The notes beneath the pieces are model-generated. The model searched no databases, had not been told where the DNA came from, and saw only the letters and a program-made list of their open reading frames with translations. 12,290 nt of DNA from assembly GCA_937954195.1 (NCBI GenBank), contig CALFYR010000401.1, positions 1-12,290 of the forward strand, read 5' to 3'. Within the stretch, counting starts at the first letter, position 1; each line of letters starts with the position of its first letter. Shown here piece by piece: positions 5,578 to 12,290 of this stretch. Source of the DNA: an uncultured Dehalococcoidia bacterium (GTDB lineage Bacteria; Chloroflexota; Dehalococcoidia; Tepidiformales; Tepidiformaceae). Position numbers and translations under genes: made by a program.

Positions 5578-6596
5578 TGGAGTACCGTGAACTGCGAGGC
5601 AGCGGAGGGTCGCTCACGGTTTCGGCCGTAGGTTTCGGCGTCTGGACCGTGGGTACCACCTGGTGGGGCGTGCATGACCGGAACGAAGGCATCGCGCTTC
5701 TCCGGCGTGCGTTCGAGCTCGGCGTGACGTTCTTCGATACCGGGGACACGTACGCCAACGGCGCCGCTGAGACGATCCTTGCCGAAGCGCTCGGTGATGT
5801 CCGCGACCAGGTGGTCATCGCTACCAAGTTCGGCTACGACATCTACTCGAACGCCGAGCGCCCCAACCAGCAGGAGCGGCCTCAGGATTGGTCGCCGAAA
5901 TACATGCGGTTCGCGCTCGAACAGTCGCTCAAGCGCCTCGGCACGGACTATATCGACTACTACCAGCTGCACAATCCGCGGATCGACGCAATCACCAACG
6001 ACGATCTGTTTGCCGAACTTGAGCGCGCCAGGCAGGAGGGGCTTATCCGCGGGTACGGTGTTGCGCTTGGCCCGGCGCTCGACCTTCGCCAGGTTGAGGA
6101 GGGGCAGGCAGCCCTTCGCCGCGGTGTCCCGCCACAGATCATCTACAACGCCCTCGAGCAGGAACTGGGCGAACTGACCTTCCCGGTGGCGCGAGAGGTC
6201 GGGACTTCGGTACTTGTTCGCGTACCCCACGCGTCCGGGTTGCTGGACGGCACGGCGGCGCGGAGCGGCGAGTTCCCGGAAGGTGACCATCGCCGCTGGC
6301 GAATCAACACGCCGGAAAAGCGACAGCTCTGGGAACAGGGAATCGCAAAGTCTGAGGCGCTCCGTTTTCTCGTGTCGAACAACCGAACCCTTGGGCAGGC
6401 GGCGTTGCAGTTCGTCCTGCGTGAGCCATCTGTCGCCTCAGTTCTGCCAAACATCTACAACATGGCGGCGCTGGAGGAATTCGCTGGAGCCTGCGACGCG
6501 CCGATGCTCGAGGACTCCCAATACGAGCAGCTCCAGGACCTCTACCGTTCCGGATTCCGCCTCCGCGAGGCGACCGCCCAAGGAGCACGCAAATGA
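5577..6596 (+). CDS. Aldo/keto reductase of unknown role inside the tetrapyrrole operon
   Basis: A 339-residue TIM-barrel oxidoreductase. The catalytic tetrad is complete: D54 and Y59 in [12 protein letters not shown]84 in IATKFGYD and H132 in YYQLHNP. The N-terminus ([20 protein letters not shown]) and the late YNALEQEL and [12 protein letters not shown] segments are also typical. It should reduce a carbonyl or oxidise an alcohol with NADP(H). Its ATG overlaps the previous stop as TAATG, GAGGAGG lies 7 bases upstream, and its own stop overlaps the hemQ start as ATGA, so it is firmly embedded in the operon. No standard heme or siroheme step requires an aldo/keto reductase. It could be a pathway enzyme not yet assigned, a detoxifying enzyme or a passenger. 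Confidence 0.93.
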   Translation: MEYRELRGSGGSLTVSAVGFGVWTVGTTWWGVHDRNEGIALLRRAFELGVTFFDTGDTYANGAAETILAEALGDVRDQVVIATKFGYDIYSNAERPNQQERPQDWSPKYMRFALEQSLKRLGTDYIDYYQLHNPRIDAITNDDLFAELERARQEGLIRGYGVALGPALDLRQVEEGQAALRRGVPPQIIYNALEQELGELTFPVAREVGTSVLVRVPHASGLLDGTAARSGEFPEGDHRRWRINTPEKRQLWEQGIAKSEALRFLVSNNRTLGQAALQFVLREPSVASVLPNIYNMAALEEFAGACDAPMLEDSQYEQLQDLYRSGFRLREATAQGARK

Positions 6597-7375
6597 GTCA
6601 GCACGAAGTGCCTCCGGGTCAGCCCCCCGCGGCTCGTCCTCGTGGTCCAATGGTCGACCTGGACCCCAGCGGCTCCGTCGGGGGCAAGGAACCAGACCGC
6701 GCTCGCCGCCAGTTCCTGAACTACGCGTTCTTCAAGGTGGACCCCGCGTTTCGAAGGCTCCCGCAGTCGGAGCAGTGTGAACTGCGCCGCGAGTATGGTG
6801 ATGTTGCTCGCCGGTGGTCCGAGCGCGATGACCTTATTCTTCGCAGCTACACCCTGGAAGGTATCCGGGCTGACGCCGACTTCATGTTCTGGCGGATCGC
6901 CAACTCCATCGAACTCTTCAACGAGATGCAGAGGGACCTGAACAAAACGCGGATGGCCGGCTGGGTCCAGCCAGCCCATAGCTTTCTCTCCCTGCAGAAA
7001 CGCAGCCAATATGTGAACCGCATCGAAGGTTCGGGCCACGGTGTGGAGCTGCTTCCGGGCGAGGGACGCTACCTGTTCGTCTATCCGTTCGTGAAGACGC
7101 GAGCCTGGTACGACCTCAGCCCGCACGCACGCCAGGGCATGATGGACGAGCACATTCACGTCTCGGCGCCGTTCAAAGGCGTGCGGCTCAACACGAGCTA
7201 CAGCTACGGAATCGACGACCAGGAATTCATCGTCGCCTTCGACTCCGACCACCCCCAGGAGTTCGTCGATCTCGTGGGCCGTCTGCGGTACACCGAGGCA
7301 AGCCTTTACACGCAGAGCGATACGCCGATGTTCACCTGTCTCAAGGCCTCCATCGATGACCTCTTCGGTGGCTGA
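6593..7375 (+). CDS. hemQ: Coproheme decarboxylase HemQ (ChdC), chlorite dismutase superfamily
   Basis: A 260-residue protein that should convert Fe-coproporphyrin III to heme b using peroxide, losing two CO2. Motifs: YLFVYPFVK (160-168) with Y164 and K168 at the positions of the catalytic Tyr and propionate-binding Lys; RQGMMDEHI (180-188) with proximal haem ligand H187; [11 protein letters not shown] (206-216); and [17 protein letters not shown] (231-247). The residue 7 before the GIDD glycine is Leu199, whereas true chlorite dismutases have Arg there, so dismutase activity is unlikely. The usual YPMxK Met is Phe166. The first 35 residues are a Pro-rich extension. AAGGAG lies 7 bases before the ATG, which overlaps the previous stop as ATGA. 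Confidence 0.94.
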   Translation: MSQHEVPPGQPPAARPRGPMVDLDPSGSVGGKEPDRARRQFLNYAFFKVDPAFRRLPQSEQCELRREYGDVARRWSERDDLILRSYTLEGIRADADFMFWRIANSIELFNEMQRDLNKTRMAGWVQPAHSFLSLQKRSQYVNRIEGSGHGVELLPGEGRYLFVYPFVKTRAWYDLSPHARQGMMDEHIHVSAPFKGVRLNTSYSYGIDDQEFIVAFDSDHPQEFVDLVGRLRYTEASLYTQSDTPMFTCLKASIDDLFGG

Positions 7376-7403
7376 GAGCCGGGACGGCCCGGCAGGTGCA
7401 ACA

Positions 7404-8912
7404 ATGGCGGGTATGCAGCGCAAGCCCGGCCACGTGTCCCTGGTTGGGGCAGGCCCCGGCGATCCGGGCCTCCTCACGGTGGCCGGCGCTCGCGCACTTG
7501 CCGAAGCCGATGTCGTCCTCTACGACGCGCTCATTTCTCCACGCGTGCTCGAACACTGCCGGGCCGATGCTGAACTCATCCCTGTTGGCAAACGAGCGGG
7601 CGCACACTCTGCATCGCAGGACGACATCAACGAGCTCCTGGTCGCCCACGGCGCCGGAGGGAAGAAGGTCGTTCGGCTAAAGGGTGGCGATCCGTTCGTC
7701 TTCGGGCGCGGCGGCGAAGAGGCACTCGCCCTGGCCGAGGCGGGGGTGCCGTTCACCGTCTTGCCCGGCGTGTCGTCAGCGGTGGCCGTGCCCGCCTACG
7801 CGGAGATCCCCGTTACCCACCGGGGCGTCGCGACGAATTTCGCAGTGGTGACCGGCACCGAAGGCGCCGAACGCGAGTCCGCCGATTGGGGCGCCCTGGC
7901 CCGGATGGATACGCTTGTCATTCTGATGGGTGGCCTGAAGCTCGCTGAAATCGCCACCCGACTCATTTCGCATGGGCTGGATCCAGACACCCCGGCTGCG
8001 GCCATCTCGAACGGGACGTTGCCTTCGCAACGCGTAGCGGTCGCCACCGTGGCGACCATTGCCCAGGAATCGCGGGAAATGCCCACTCCCATCATTACCG
8101 TTGTGGGAGAAACCGTTCGCCTTGCCCAGCGGCTCCAGTCGTCAGGGTCCCGGCCACTCGCGGGAAAGTCCATTATCGTCACGCGCTCCCGAGTCCAGGC
8201 ATCTGGCATGGTCTCCCGGCTCACCGAACTTGGCGCAGAGGTGATCGAGGCCCCGGTCATCGCTATCCATCCGCACGTTGAGAACATCCTTGCAGATGAG
8301 CGCGTTGAGTCGCGCTGGGACTGGATTGTCTTCACGAGCCAGAACGCGGTCGACGTCTTCTTTTCGGCGCTCTGGGCCGCGGGTCGCGATGCACGGGCAC
8401 TGGGGACCACGAAGCTCGCTGCCGTCGGCGATGCGACATCGGCGGCGTTGCGCGCGCGCGGCCTCATCGCCGATTTCGTCCCTTCGAAAGCCACCGGGGA
8501 GCGCCTCGCGGCTGAATTGCCGCGCGTGCATGGCGCCCGCATCTATCTCCCGGTCTCGTCGCTCTCAGATTCGCGGCTCGCAGATGGCTTGCGCATGCGC
8601 GGGGCGCACATCGAGCGAGTGGATGCCTACGATACGGTCCCGGTCCCGCTTGGTGACCTGCGCTCCACCGGCGACGACTCCCTCGTGCAGCGCGTCATCA
8701 ACGCCGATGCGATTACCTTCACCAGCTCATCCACCGCGTCGTTCCTGAAGCAGGCACTTGGCGAAATGAACCCGTCGGAGACGACCCGGCTGATCAGCAT
8801 TGGCCCCCAAACCTCGGGAGCCGTTCGCCAGGCATTCGGCCGGCTGGACCGCGAGGCGGCCGCGCCGAACATCGAATCCCTGGTGCACGCGGTCGTGGAG
8901 GCGCTGACATGA
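7404..8912 (+). CDS. cobA-hemD: Uroporphyrinogen-III C-methyltransferase / uroporphyrinogen-III synthase fusion (CobA-HemD)
   Basis: A 502-residue bifunctional protein. Residues 8-245 are the SAM-dependent methyltransferase making precorrin-2: VGAGPGDPGLLT (14-25), VRLKGGDPFVFGRGGEE (90-106) and PGVSSAVAVPAYAEIPVTHR (121-140). Residues about 253-502 are HemD, which cyclises hydroxymethylbilane with D-ring inversion: GKSIIVTRSR (254-263), VFTSQNAVDVFF (309-320), AITFTSSSTASFL (436-448) and SIGPQTSGAVRQAFG (465-479). HemD is poorly conserved but the layout is clear. I took ATG 7404, which has GGCAGG 7 bases upstream; 7413 is an alternative, and 7356 would add an unrelated 16 residues overlapping hemQ. 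The 28-base gap after hemQ is the only real gap in the operon. Confidence 0.94.
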   Translation: MAGMQRKPGHVSLVGAGPGDPGLLTVAGARALAEADVVLYDALISPRVLEHCRADAELIPVGKRAGAHSASQDDINELLVAHGAGGKKVVRLKGGDPFVFGRGGEEALALAEAGVPFTVLPGVSSAVAVPAYAEIPVTHRGVATNFAVVTGTEGAERESADWGALARMDTLVILMGGLKLAEIATRLISHGLDPDTPAAAISNGTLPSQRVAVATVATIAQESREMPTPIITVVGETVRLAQRLQSSGSRPLAGKSIIVTRSRVQASGMVSRLTELGAEVIEAPVIAIHPHVENILADERVESRWDWIVFTSQNAVDVFFSALWAAGRDARALGTTKLAAVGDATSAALRARGLIADFVPSKATGERLAAELPRVHGARIYLPVSSLSDSRLADGLRMRGAHIERVDAYDTVPVPLGDLRSTGDDSLVQRVINADAITFTSSSTASFLKQALGEMNPSETTRLISIGPQTSGAVRQAFGRLDREAAAPNIESLVHAVVEALT

Positions 8913-9421
8913 GCCTGCTTATCGACCTGCAACCGTCGGCCGGCCCGGTCCTCGTGGTCGGCGGAGGAACCGTAGCAACGCGGAAGGTGCGCACGCTCCT
9001 CGATGCCGCCTTCGAGGTTATCGTCGTCGCGCCGGTGATCGCCGCCGAACTCTCGGTACAAGGGGTCTACGCTGAAGGGCGGCCCTTCCGGAGCGACGAC
9101 ATCACGGCTCGCCCGTGGGCACTCGTACTTGCTTGCACGGGAGACCGTGAGGTCAACCGTCGCGTAGGGGAACTTGCGCGGGCACAAAACATCCCGGTCC
9201 TCGTCGCCGACGCGCAGGATGAAAGCACATTCTTCTCTCCCGCCATCCATCGCGACGGCGACCTCCAGGTAGCGGTTTCCACCGGGGGTGCCGACCCGTC
9301 TCTCGCCCTGTCGATTCGCGAACGGATCATCGCCGCCGTCGGTTCGGGCTGGGGCGAGCGGCTTGCCTCCGCGCGGGAGGCACGGGAGCACCGGCTTGGC
9401 CGCAACGGTGACGAACAGTGA
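8909..9421 (+). CDS. Precorrin-2 dehydrogenase (SirC / CysG N-terminal type)
   Basis: A 170-residue NAD-dependent enzyme that oxidises precorrin-2 to sirohydrochlorin. The Rossmann motif is VLVVGGGTVATRKV (14-27). D101, in PVLVADAQDESTFF, sits where CysG and Met8p have their catalytic Asp. VAVSTGGADPSLALSIRE (121-138) is the second signature, with Thr125 at the place of the CysG regulatory Ser. The C-terminus is short compared with about 200 residues in stand-alone SirC, so most of the helical dimerisation tail is reduced. The ATG overlaps the cobA-hemD stop as ATGA. Since a separate CbiX follows, this protein probably serves only as the dehydrogenase. Confidence 0.92.
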   Translation: MSLLIDLQPSAGPVLVVGGGTVATRKVRTLLDAAFEVIVVAPVIAAELSVQGVYAEGRPFRSDDITARPWALVLACTGDREVNRRVGELARAQNIPVLVADAQDESTFFSPAIHRDGDLQVAVSTGGADPSLALSIRERIIAAVGSGWGERLASAREAREHRLGRNGDEQ

Positions 9422-10152
9422 GTCGCGCACTCGTGCTCGTCGGCCACGGCTCGCATCTCAACGCCAACTCAAGTGAACCGGTGTGGCGGCACGCGGACAC
9501 CATCCGCTCCCGCCGTTTGTTCGACGAGGTCCGGGTGGGGCTGTGGAAGGAGGAGCCATCGCTTTCCCGCGTGCTCGATGGCTGCACAGCCGACGAGGTG
9601 TTCGTCGTTCCCATGTTCATCTCCACCGGTTATTTCACGAAGACCGTCGTGCCGCGGGAAATGGGCCTCACCGGCACGACAACCGTCCGGCACGGCCAGG
9701 TCATCCGTTACACGCCTCCGGTTGGCGTCCACGATTCGCTCGCCAACGTGATTGTTGAGCGGGCGCGCGAGGTCGGGGCCGGCCCCGATGACGCCGTTGT
9801 GGTCCTTGGCCATGGAACGCGCCGCGACTCCGACTCCGAAAAGAACGTCTACCGCATGGCCGATCTCGTTCGCGAGCGGTCCCTCTTCGCCGAAGTTGTT
9901 GCCGTCTTCCTCGACCAGGAGCCCAGCATGCTGAACATGCTGGACCTCGTACGTGCGCCCCGCGTGACCGTTGTACCGCTCTTCATTGCCGACGGTTGGC
10001 ATGTCGGCCAAACGATCCCCGATGACCTGTCGCTCGAAGGCGTAGAGACACGGCGGAGCGGTCGTCTCGTAAGGTATTCCGGACCCGTTGGGACACACGA
10101 CTCCCTGGCTGATGTCATTCTCGAACTCGTCGAAGGAGTACCTGCCGGATGA
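9418..10152 (+). CDS. cbiX: Sirohydrochlorin metal chelatase, two-domain CbiX/SirB family
   Basis: A 244-residue protein with two tandem CbiX-like halves: LVLVGHGSHLN (5-15) with VPMFISTGYFTKTVVP, and VVVLGHGTRRDSD (127-139) with VPLFIADGWHVGQTIP. It should insert Fe2+ (to siroheme) or Co2+ into sirohydrochlorin. Between SirC and HemQ in a heme operon, ferrochelation is the likelier role. The second half carries both candidate metal histidines, H132 and H195; the first half keeps H10 but has Phe73 in place of the second His. It starts with GTG, overlapping the previous stop as GTGA. With the next gene it corresponds to a split form of Deinococcus DR2241. Confidence 0.92.
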   Translation: MSRALVLVGHGSHLNANSSEPVWRHADTIRSRRLFDEVRVGLWKEEPSLSRVLDGCTADEVFVVPMFISTGYFTKTVVPREMGLTGTTTVRHGQVIRYTPPVGVHDSLANVIVERAREVGAGPDDAVVVLGHGTRRDSDSEKNVYRMADLVRERSLFAEVVAVFLDQEPSMLNMLDLVRAPRVTVVPLFIADGWHVGQTIPDDLSLEGVETRRSGRLVRYSGPVGTHDSLADVILELVEGVPAG

Positions 10153-10772
10153 CCGGTCTCGGCGAGATCTGGATACGCAACGTGGGCGAGGGCATTTCCA
10201 TCGGTGTCGGCGAGGCAATCGAGCGCCTGCCATCCACGGTGCCGGCCATTCGCGATCGCGTGCGCCACGACGACCGGGGCAGTTACCGGCCGCTCTCGGG
10301 TGCCCGAGGACTTCCCGCTGGCTGGCACGTCCGAATCTCCGAGGAACTCCCTCTCGATGCTGCCATCGAAGCGGTGTATCCGCTGGCGACCGTGCATCGC
10401 GCGCAGTTCCGCGACGGGACGCTGCGAGTGGTATCCCTGGACGAGGTCCTGGATCGCCAATCGGGCCGGTACGAGATCGCCTCCAACCTGTCCTCCGCTG
10501 GCCGCGACCTCGTACGGAGCGTGCTCTGCGACAATGTCTGCGTGCGGGTGCCCGTCTGGGCCGGCAGCAGCCCTGGAATAGACGACATCCCCTGTCCCGA
10601 GCCGTGCAGTGTCCTGGTCGCCCTCGCGCGCGAGGCAGCGATATGGGAGACCGCTCGGCCGGTGGCTACGGACCCGGACCCCGATGTCGAGTTCGCGGAA
10701 TTCGACCTGCCGGGTAACGTGTTGCGCGAAACCTATCTCGCACGGGCACGAGAGGAGCAGGCCGAATCATGA
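10149..10772 (+). CDS. DR2241-type partner with a four-Cys (probable 4Fe-4S) site
   Basis: A 207-residue protein. From memory, the DR2241 structure of Deinococcus has a CbiX-like chelatase part followed by a stabilising domain and a 4Fe-4S domain; here that second part appears as its own gene. The N-terminal about 115 residues are alpha/beta without an obvious motif. Cysteines C127, C131, C149 and C153 form CX3C-X17-CX3C (VLCDNVCVRV and DDIPCPEPCSVL) and are the only Cys in the protein, a pattern suited to an Fe-S cluster. It probably binds the CbiX protein and may tune chelation to redox or iron supply; that is inference. It overlaps both neighbours by ATGA. Confidence 0.8.
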   Translation: MTGLGEIWIRNVGEGISIGVGEAIERLPSTVPAIRDRVRHDDRGSYRPLSGARGLPAGWHVRISEELPLDAAIEAVYPLATVHRAQFRDGTLRVVSLDEVLDRQSGRYEIASNLSSAGRDLVRSVLCDNVCVRVPVWAGSSPGIDDIPCPEPCSVLVALAREAAIWETARPVATDPDPDVEFAEFDLPGNVLRETYLARAREEQAES

Positions 10773-12043
10773 CGAACGCCACGACTCGCGAGTCGGCAGC
10801 CAGGCTCTTCCCGGGTGGGGTGAACAGCCCGGTACGCTCGTTCCGTTCGGTTGGCGGCAGCCCTATTCCGATTGCGCGCGGCAGCGGGCCGTTCCTGTTC
10901 GATACCGAGGGAAACCGGTACATCGATTACATGGCCGCATTTGGGCCGCTCATCCTGGGTCATGCGCATCCACGAATTGTTGAGGCAGTCGCAGCGGCAG
11001 CGGCCCAGGGCACAGCATTCGGTGCCCTTACCCCGGGCGAAGTTGAACTCGGCGAACGCGTTATCACTGCAACCGGCATGGAGCGCGTCCGGTTCGTGAA
11101 TTCCGGGACGGAAGCCACAATGACCGCGATCCGGTTGGCGCGGGCGGCAACCTCCCGCGACATCGTGGTGAAGTTCGATGGGTGTTACCACGGGCACAGC
11201 GACGGATTGCTCGCGAAGGCGGGCAGCGGCGTCGCCACTCTCGGTCTGAGCGACTCCGCGGGGGTGCCCCAGCAAATCGCCGGGCTTACCGCCGTCCTTC
11301 CTTACAACGATGTCTCGGCGCTGGAAGCCTGGTTCGCGGAGCATTCCTTGGATACCGCCGCGGTGATCGTCGAATCTATCCCCGGGAACATGGGCCTCAT
11401 CAAGCCTCGCCCTGAGTTCCTGGACGCACTCCAGCGGGTTCCACGCGAGCACGGTGCACTTCTCATCGCCGACGAAGTCATCACCGGCTTCCGCGTGCGG
11501 TACGGGCATTGCGGGACACTCCCCGATGCGGACCTCTTCTGTTTCGGCAAGATCATCGGCGGCGGACTGCCTGTTGGCGCCCTCGGCGGTCGCTCTGAAC
11601 TCATGGATCAACTCGCGCCGCTCGGTCCGGTGTACCAGGCAGGCACGCTCAGCGGGAATCCGCTTGTCATGGCCGCCGGGGCAGCGATGCTCGATGTGCT
11701 CGCCGAAGGGGCCGCTTACCGGCGTGCCGAGGAACTCGCCCGCCACCTGGAAAACGGTCTCGGCGCTGCGGTGAAGCGCTCGGGAGTTCCGGGTTCCGTG
11801 GTGCGCATCGGCTCGATGCTGACGCTATTCTTTCGCCCGGAACCGCCCCTGGATTATGCCCAGGCCCGCGAAAGCGACACCGCGGCGTTCGCCAGCTTCC
11901 ATGCCGCCATGCTGGAGCGTGGCGTGATGCTGCCGCCGTCACAGTTCGAGACCTGGTTCGTTTCCGCCGCGCACTCGGAGGCCGAGATCGATGCAACGGT
12001 GAATGCCGCACACGAATCGCTTCACCAGGTCGCGCGCTCGTGA
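10769..12043 (+). CDS. hemL: Glutamate-1-semialdehyde 2,1-aminomutase
   Basis: A 424-residue PLP enzyme of normal length that converts glutamate-1-semialdehyde to 5-aminolevulinate. Landmarks: FPGGVNSPVRSF (14-25), LILGHAHP (61-68), RFVNSGTEATMTAIRLAR (108-125), KFDGCYHGHSD (135-145), DEVITGFRV (235-243) and the PLP lysine K261 in FGKIIGGGLPVGALGG (259-274). The conserved DYxxSWGP appears as DYMAAFGP. The PGGVNSPVR motif begins only about 14 residues in, so the N-terminus is slightly short. The ATG overlaps the previous stop as ATGA. It acts directly on the product of HemA, encoded at the head of the same operon. Confidence 0.97.
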   Translation: MTNATTRESAARLFPGGVNSPVRSFRSVGGSPIPIARGSGPFLFDTEGNRYIDYMAAFGPLILGHAHPRIVEAVAAAAAQGTAFGALTPGEVELGERVITATGMERVRFVNSGTEATMTAIRLARAATSRDIVVKFDGCYHGHSDGLLAKAGSGVATLGLSDSAGVPQQIAGLTAVLPYNDVSALEAWFAEHSLDTAAVIVESIPGNMGLIKPRPEFLDALQRVPREHGALLIADEVITGFRVRYGHCGTLPDADLFCFGKIIGGGLPVGALGGRSELMDQLAPLGPVYQAGTLSGNPLVMAAGAAMLDVLAEGAAYRRAEELARHLENGLGAAVKRSGVPGSVVRIGSMLTLFFRPEPPLDYAQARESDTAAFASFHAAMLERGVMLPPSQFETWFVSAAHSEAEIDATVNAAHESLHQVARS

Positions 12044-12290
12044 CCACGCTCCGGCTGGGCACGCGCGGCAGCAAGCTCGCGATCACCCAAAGCGAACTCG
12101 TCGCGTCCCTGATTCGCCAGGCCATCCCGGGTCTTTCAGTCGAGCTCGTAACCATCGCCACCGCAGGCGACCGCGACCAGACGACCGCGCTGAGCGCGGG
12201 GGAAGGCGCCGGCTGGTTCACTACCGCCATCCAGCAGGCGATCCAGGCGGGCGAGGTGGACCTCGCCGTGCATAGCTACAAAGACCTCCC
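12040..12290 (+). CDS. hemC: Hydroxymethylbilane synthase (porphobilinogen deaminase), N-terminal part
   Basis: The first 83 codons of HemC run off the window edge. It polymerises four porphobilinogens to hydroxymethylbilane on a dipyrromethane cofactor. Seen: LRLGTRGSKLAITQSE (4-19), TAGDRDQTTALS (41-52), GAGWFTTAIQQAI (57-69) and AVHSYKDL (76-83) with the conserved Lys81-Asp82 pair (HSxKDxP), where the Asp is catalytic. The GTG start overlaps the hemL stop as GTGA, as cbiX does with sirC. The start is well fixed because the family motif LRLGTRGSKLA begins four residues in. Confidence 0.96.
   Translation, partial: MTTLRLGTRGSKLAITQSELVASLIRQAIPGLSVELVTIATAGDRDQTTALSAGEGAGWFTTAIQQAIQAGEVDLAVHSYKDL

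Noticed and set aside
6593..7375. True chlorite dismutase
   Set aside because: The distal Arg position is Leu199, and the operon context is heme synthesis, so HemQ is the better call.
7356..7403. Earlier start of the CobA-HemD protein at 7356
   Set aside because: The added 16 residues are not family-like and overlap hemQ; ATG 7404 has a nearby GGCAGG element.
8627..9430. 267-codon minus-strand reading frame
   Set aside because: It is antisense across cobA-hemD and sirC, both strongly supported on the plus strand.

Overview
The window is GC-rich, densely packed bacterial DNA. The HemQ (coproheme decarboxylase), the DR2241-like Fe-S protein beside a CbiX chelatase, the F420/deazaflavin (Ddn-like) family protein and the apparent leaderless starts fit Chloroflexota or a Deinococcus/Thermus-like lineage. 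Chloroflexota is my preferred guess; it is an inference from gene content, not a placement.

Left part (1-3249): an edge-truncated, unrecognised minus-strand reading frame; a TetR-family repressor divergent from a Ddn-like deazaflavin-dependent oxidoreductase, with mirror-image overlapping promoters and a matched operator pair between them; a GNAT acetyltransferase; then, on the minus strand and convergent with it, moaD-moaE-Nudix. MoaD and MoaE form molybdopterin synthase. The MoaD ends in Gly-Gly-Cys rather than the usual free Gly-Gly.

Right part (3374-12290 and beyond): ten plus-strand genes, almost all overlapping by 1-13 bases, forming one tetrapyrrole operon. The order is hemA (glutamyl-tRNA reductase), a double-length siroheme-decarboxylase-like (AhbA/AhbB, AsnC-type) protein, an aldo/keto reductase, hemQ, a CobA-HemD fusion, a SirC/CysG-N-type precorrin-2 dehydrogenase, CbiX chelatase, a four-cysteine DR2241-type protein, hemL and the start of hemC. 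An AT-rich patch with three GATCAAA copies (one inverted) covers the hemA start.

Read as a pathway, HemA and HemL make 5-aminolevulinate. HemC, HemD and CobA lead to precorrin-2, and SirC and CbiX to sirohydrochlorin and siroheme. The AhbAB-like protein could decarboxylate siroheme, and HemQ could convert Fe-coproporphyrin III to heme b. This looks like a hybrid heme route: the siroheme branch used by sulfate reducers and archaea, finished by HemQ of the coproporphyrin-dependent branch instead of radical-SAM AhbD. The AhbC step (loss of two acetate side chains) has no recognisable gene here, and neither does HemB. The aldo/keto reductase has no assigned role and is the main unexplained member. 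No tRNA, rRNA, CRISPR array, transposon or prophage signal was recognised.
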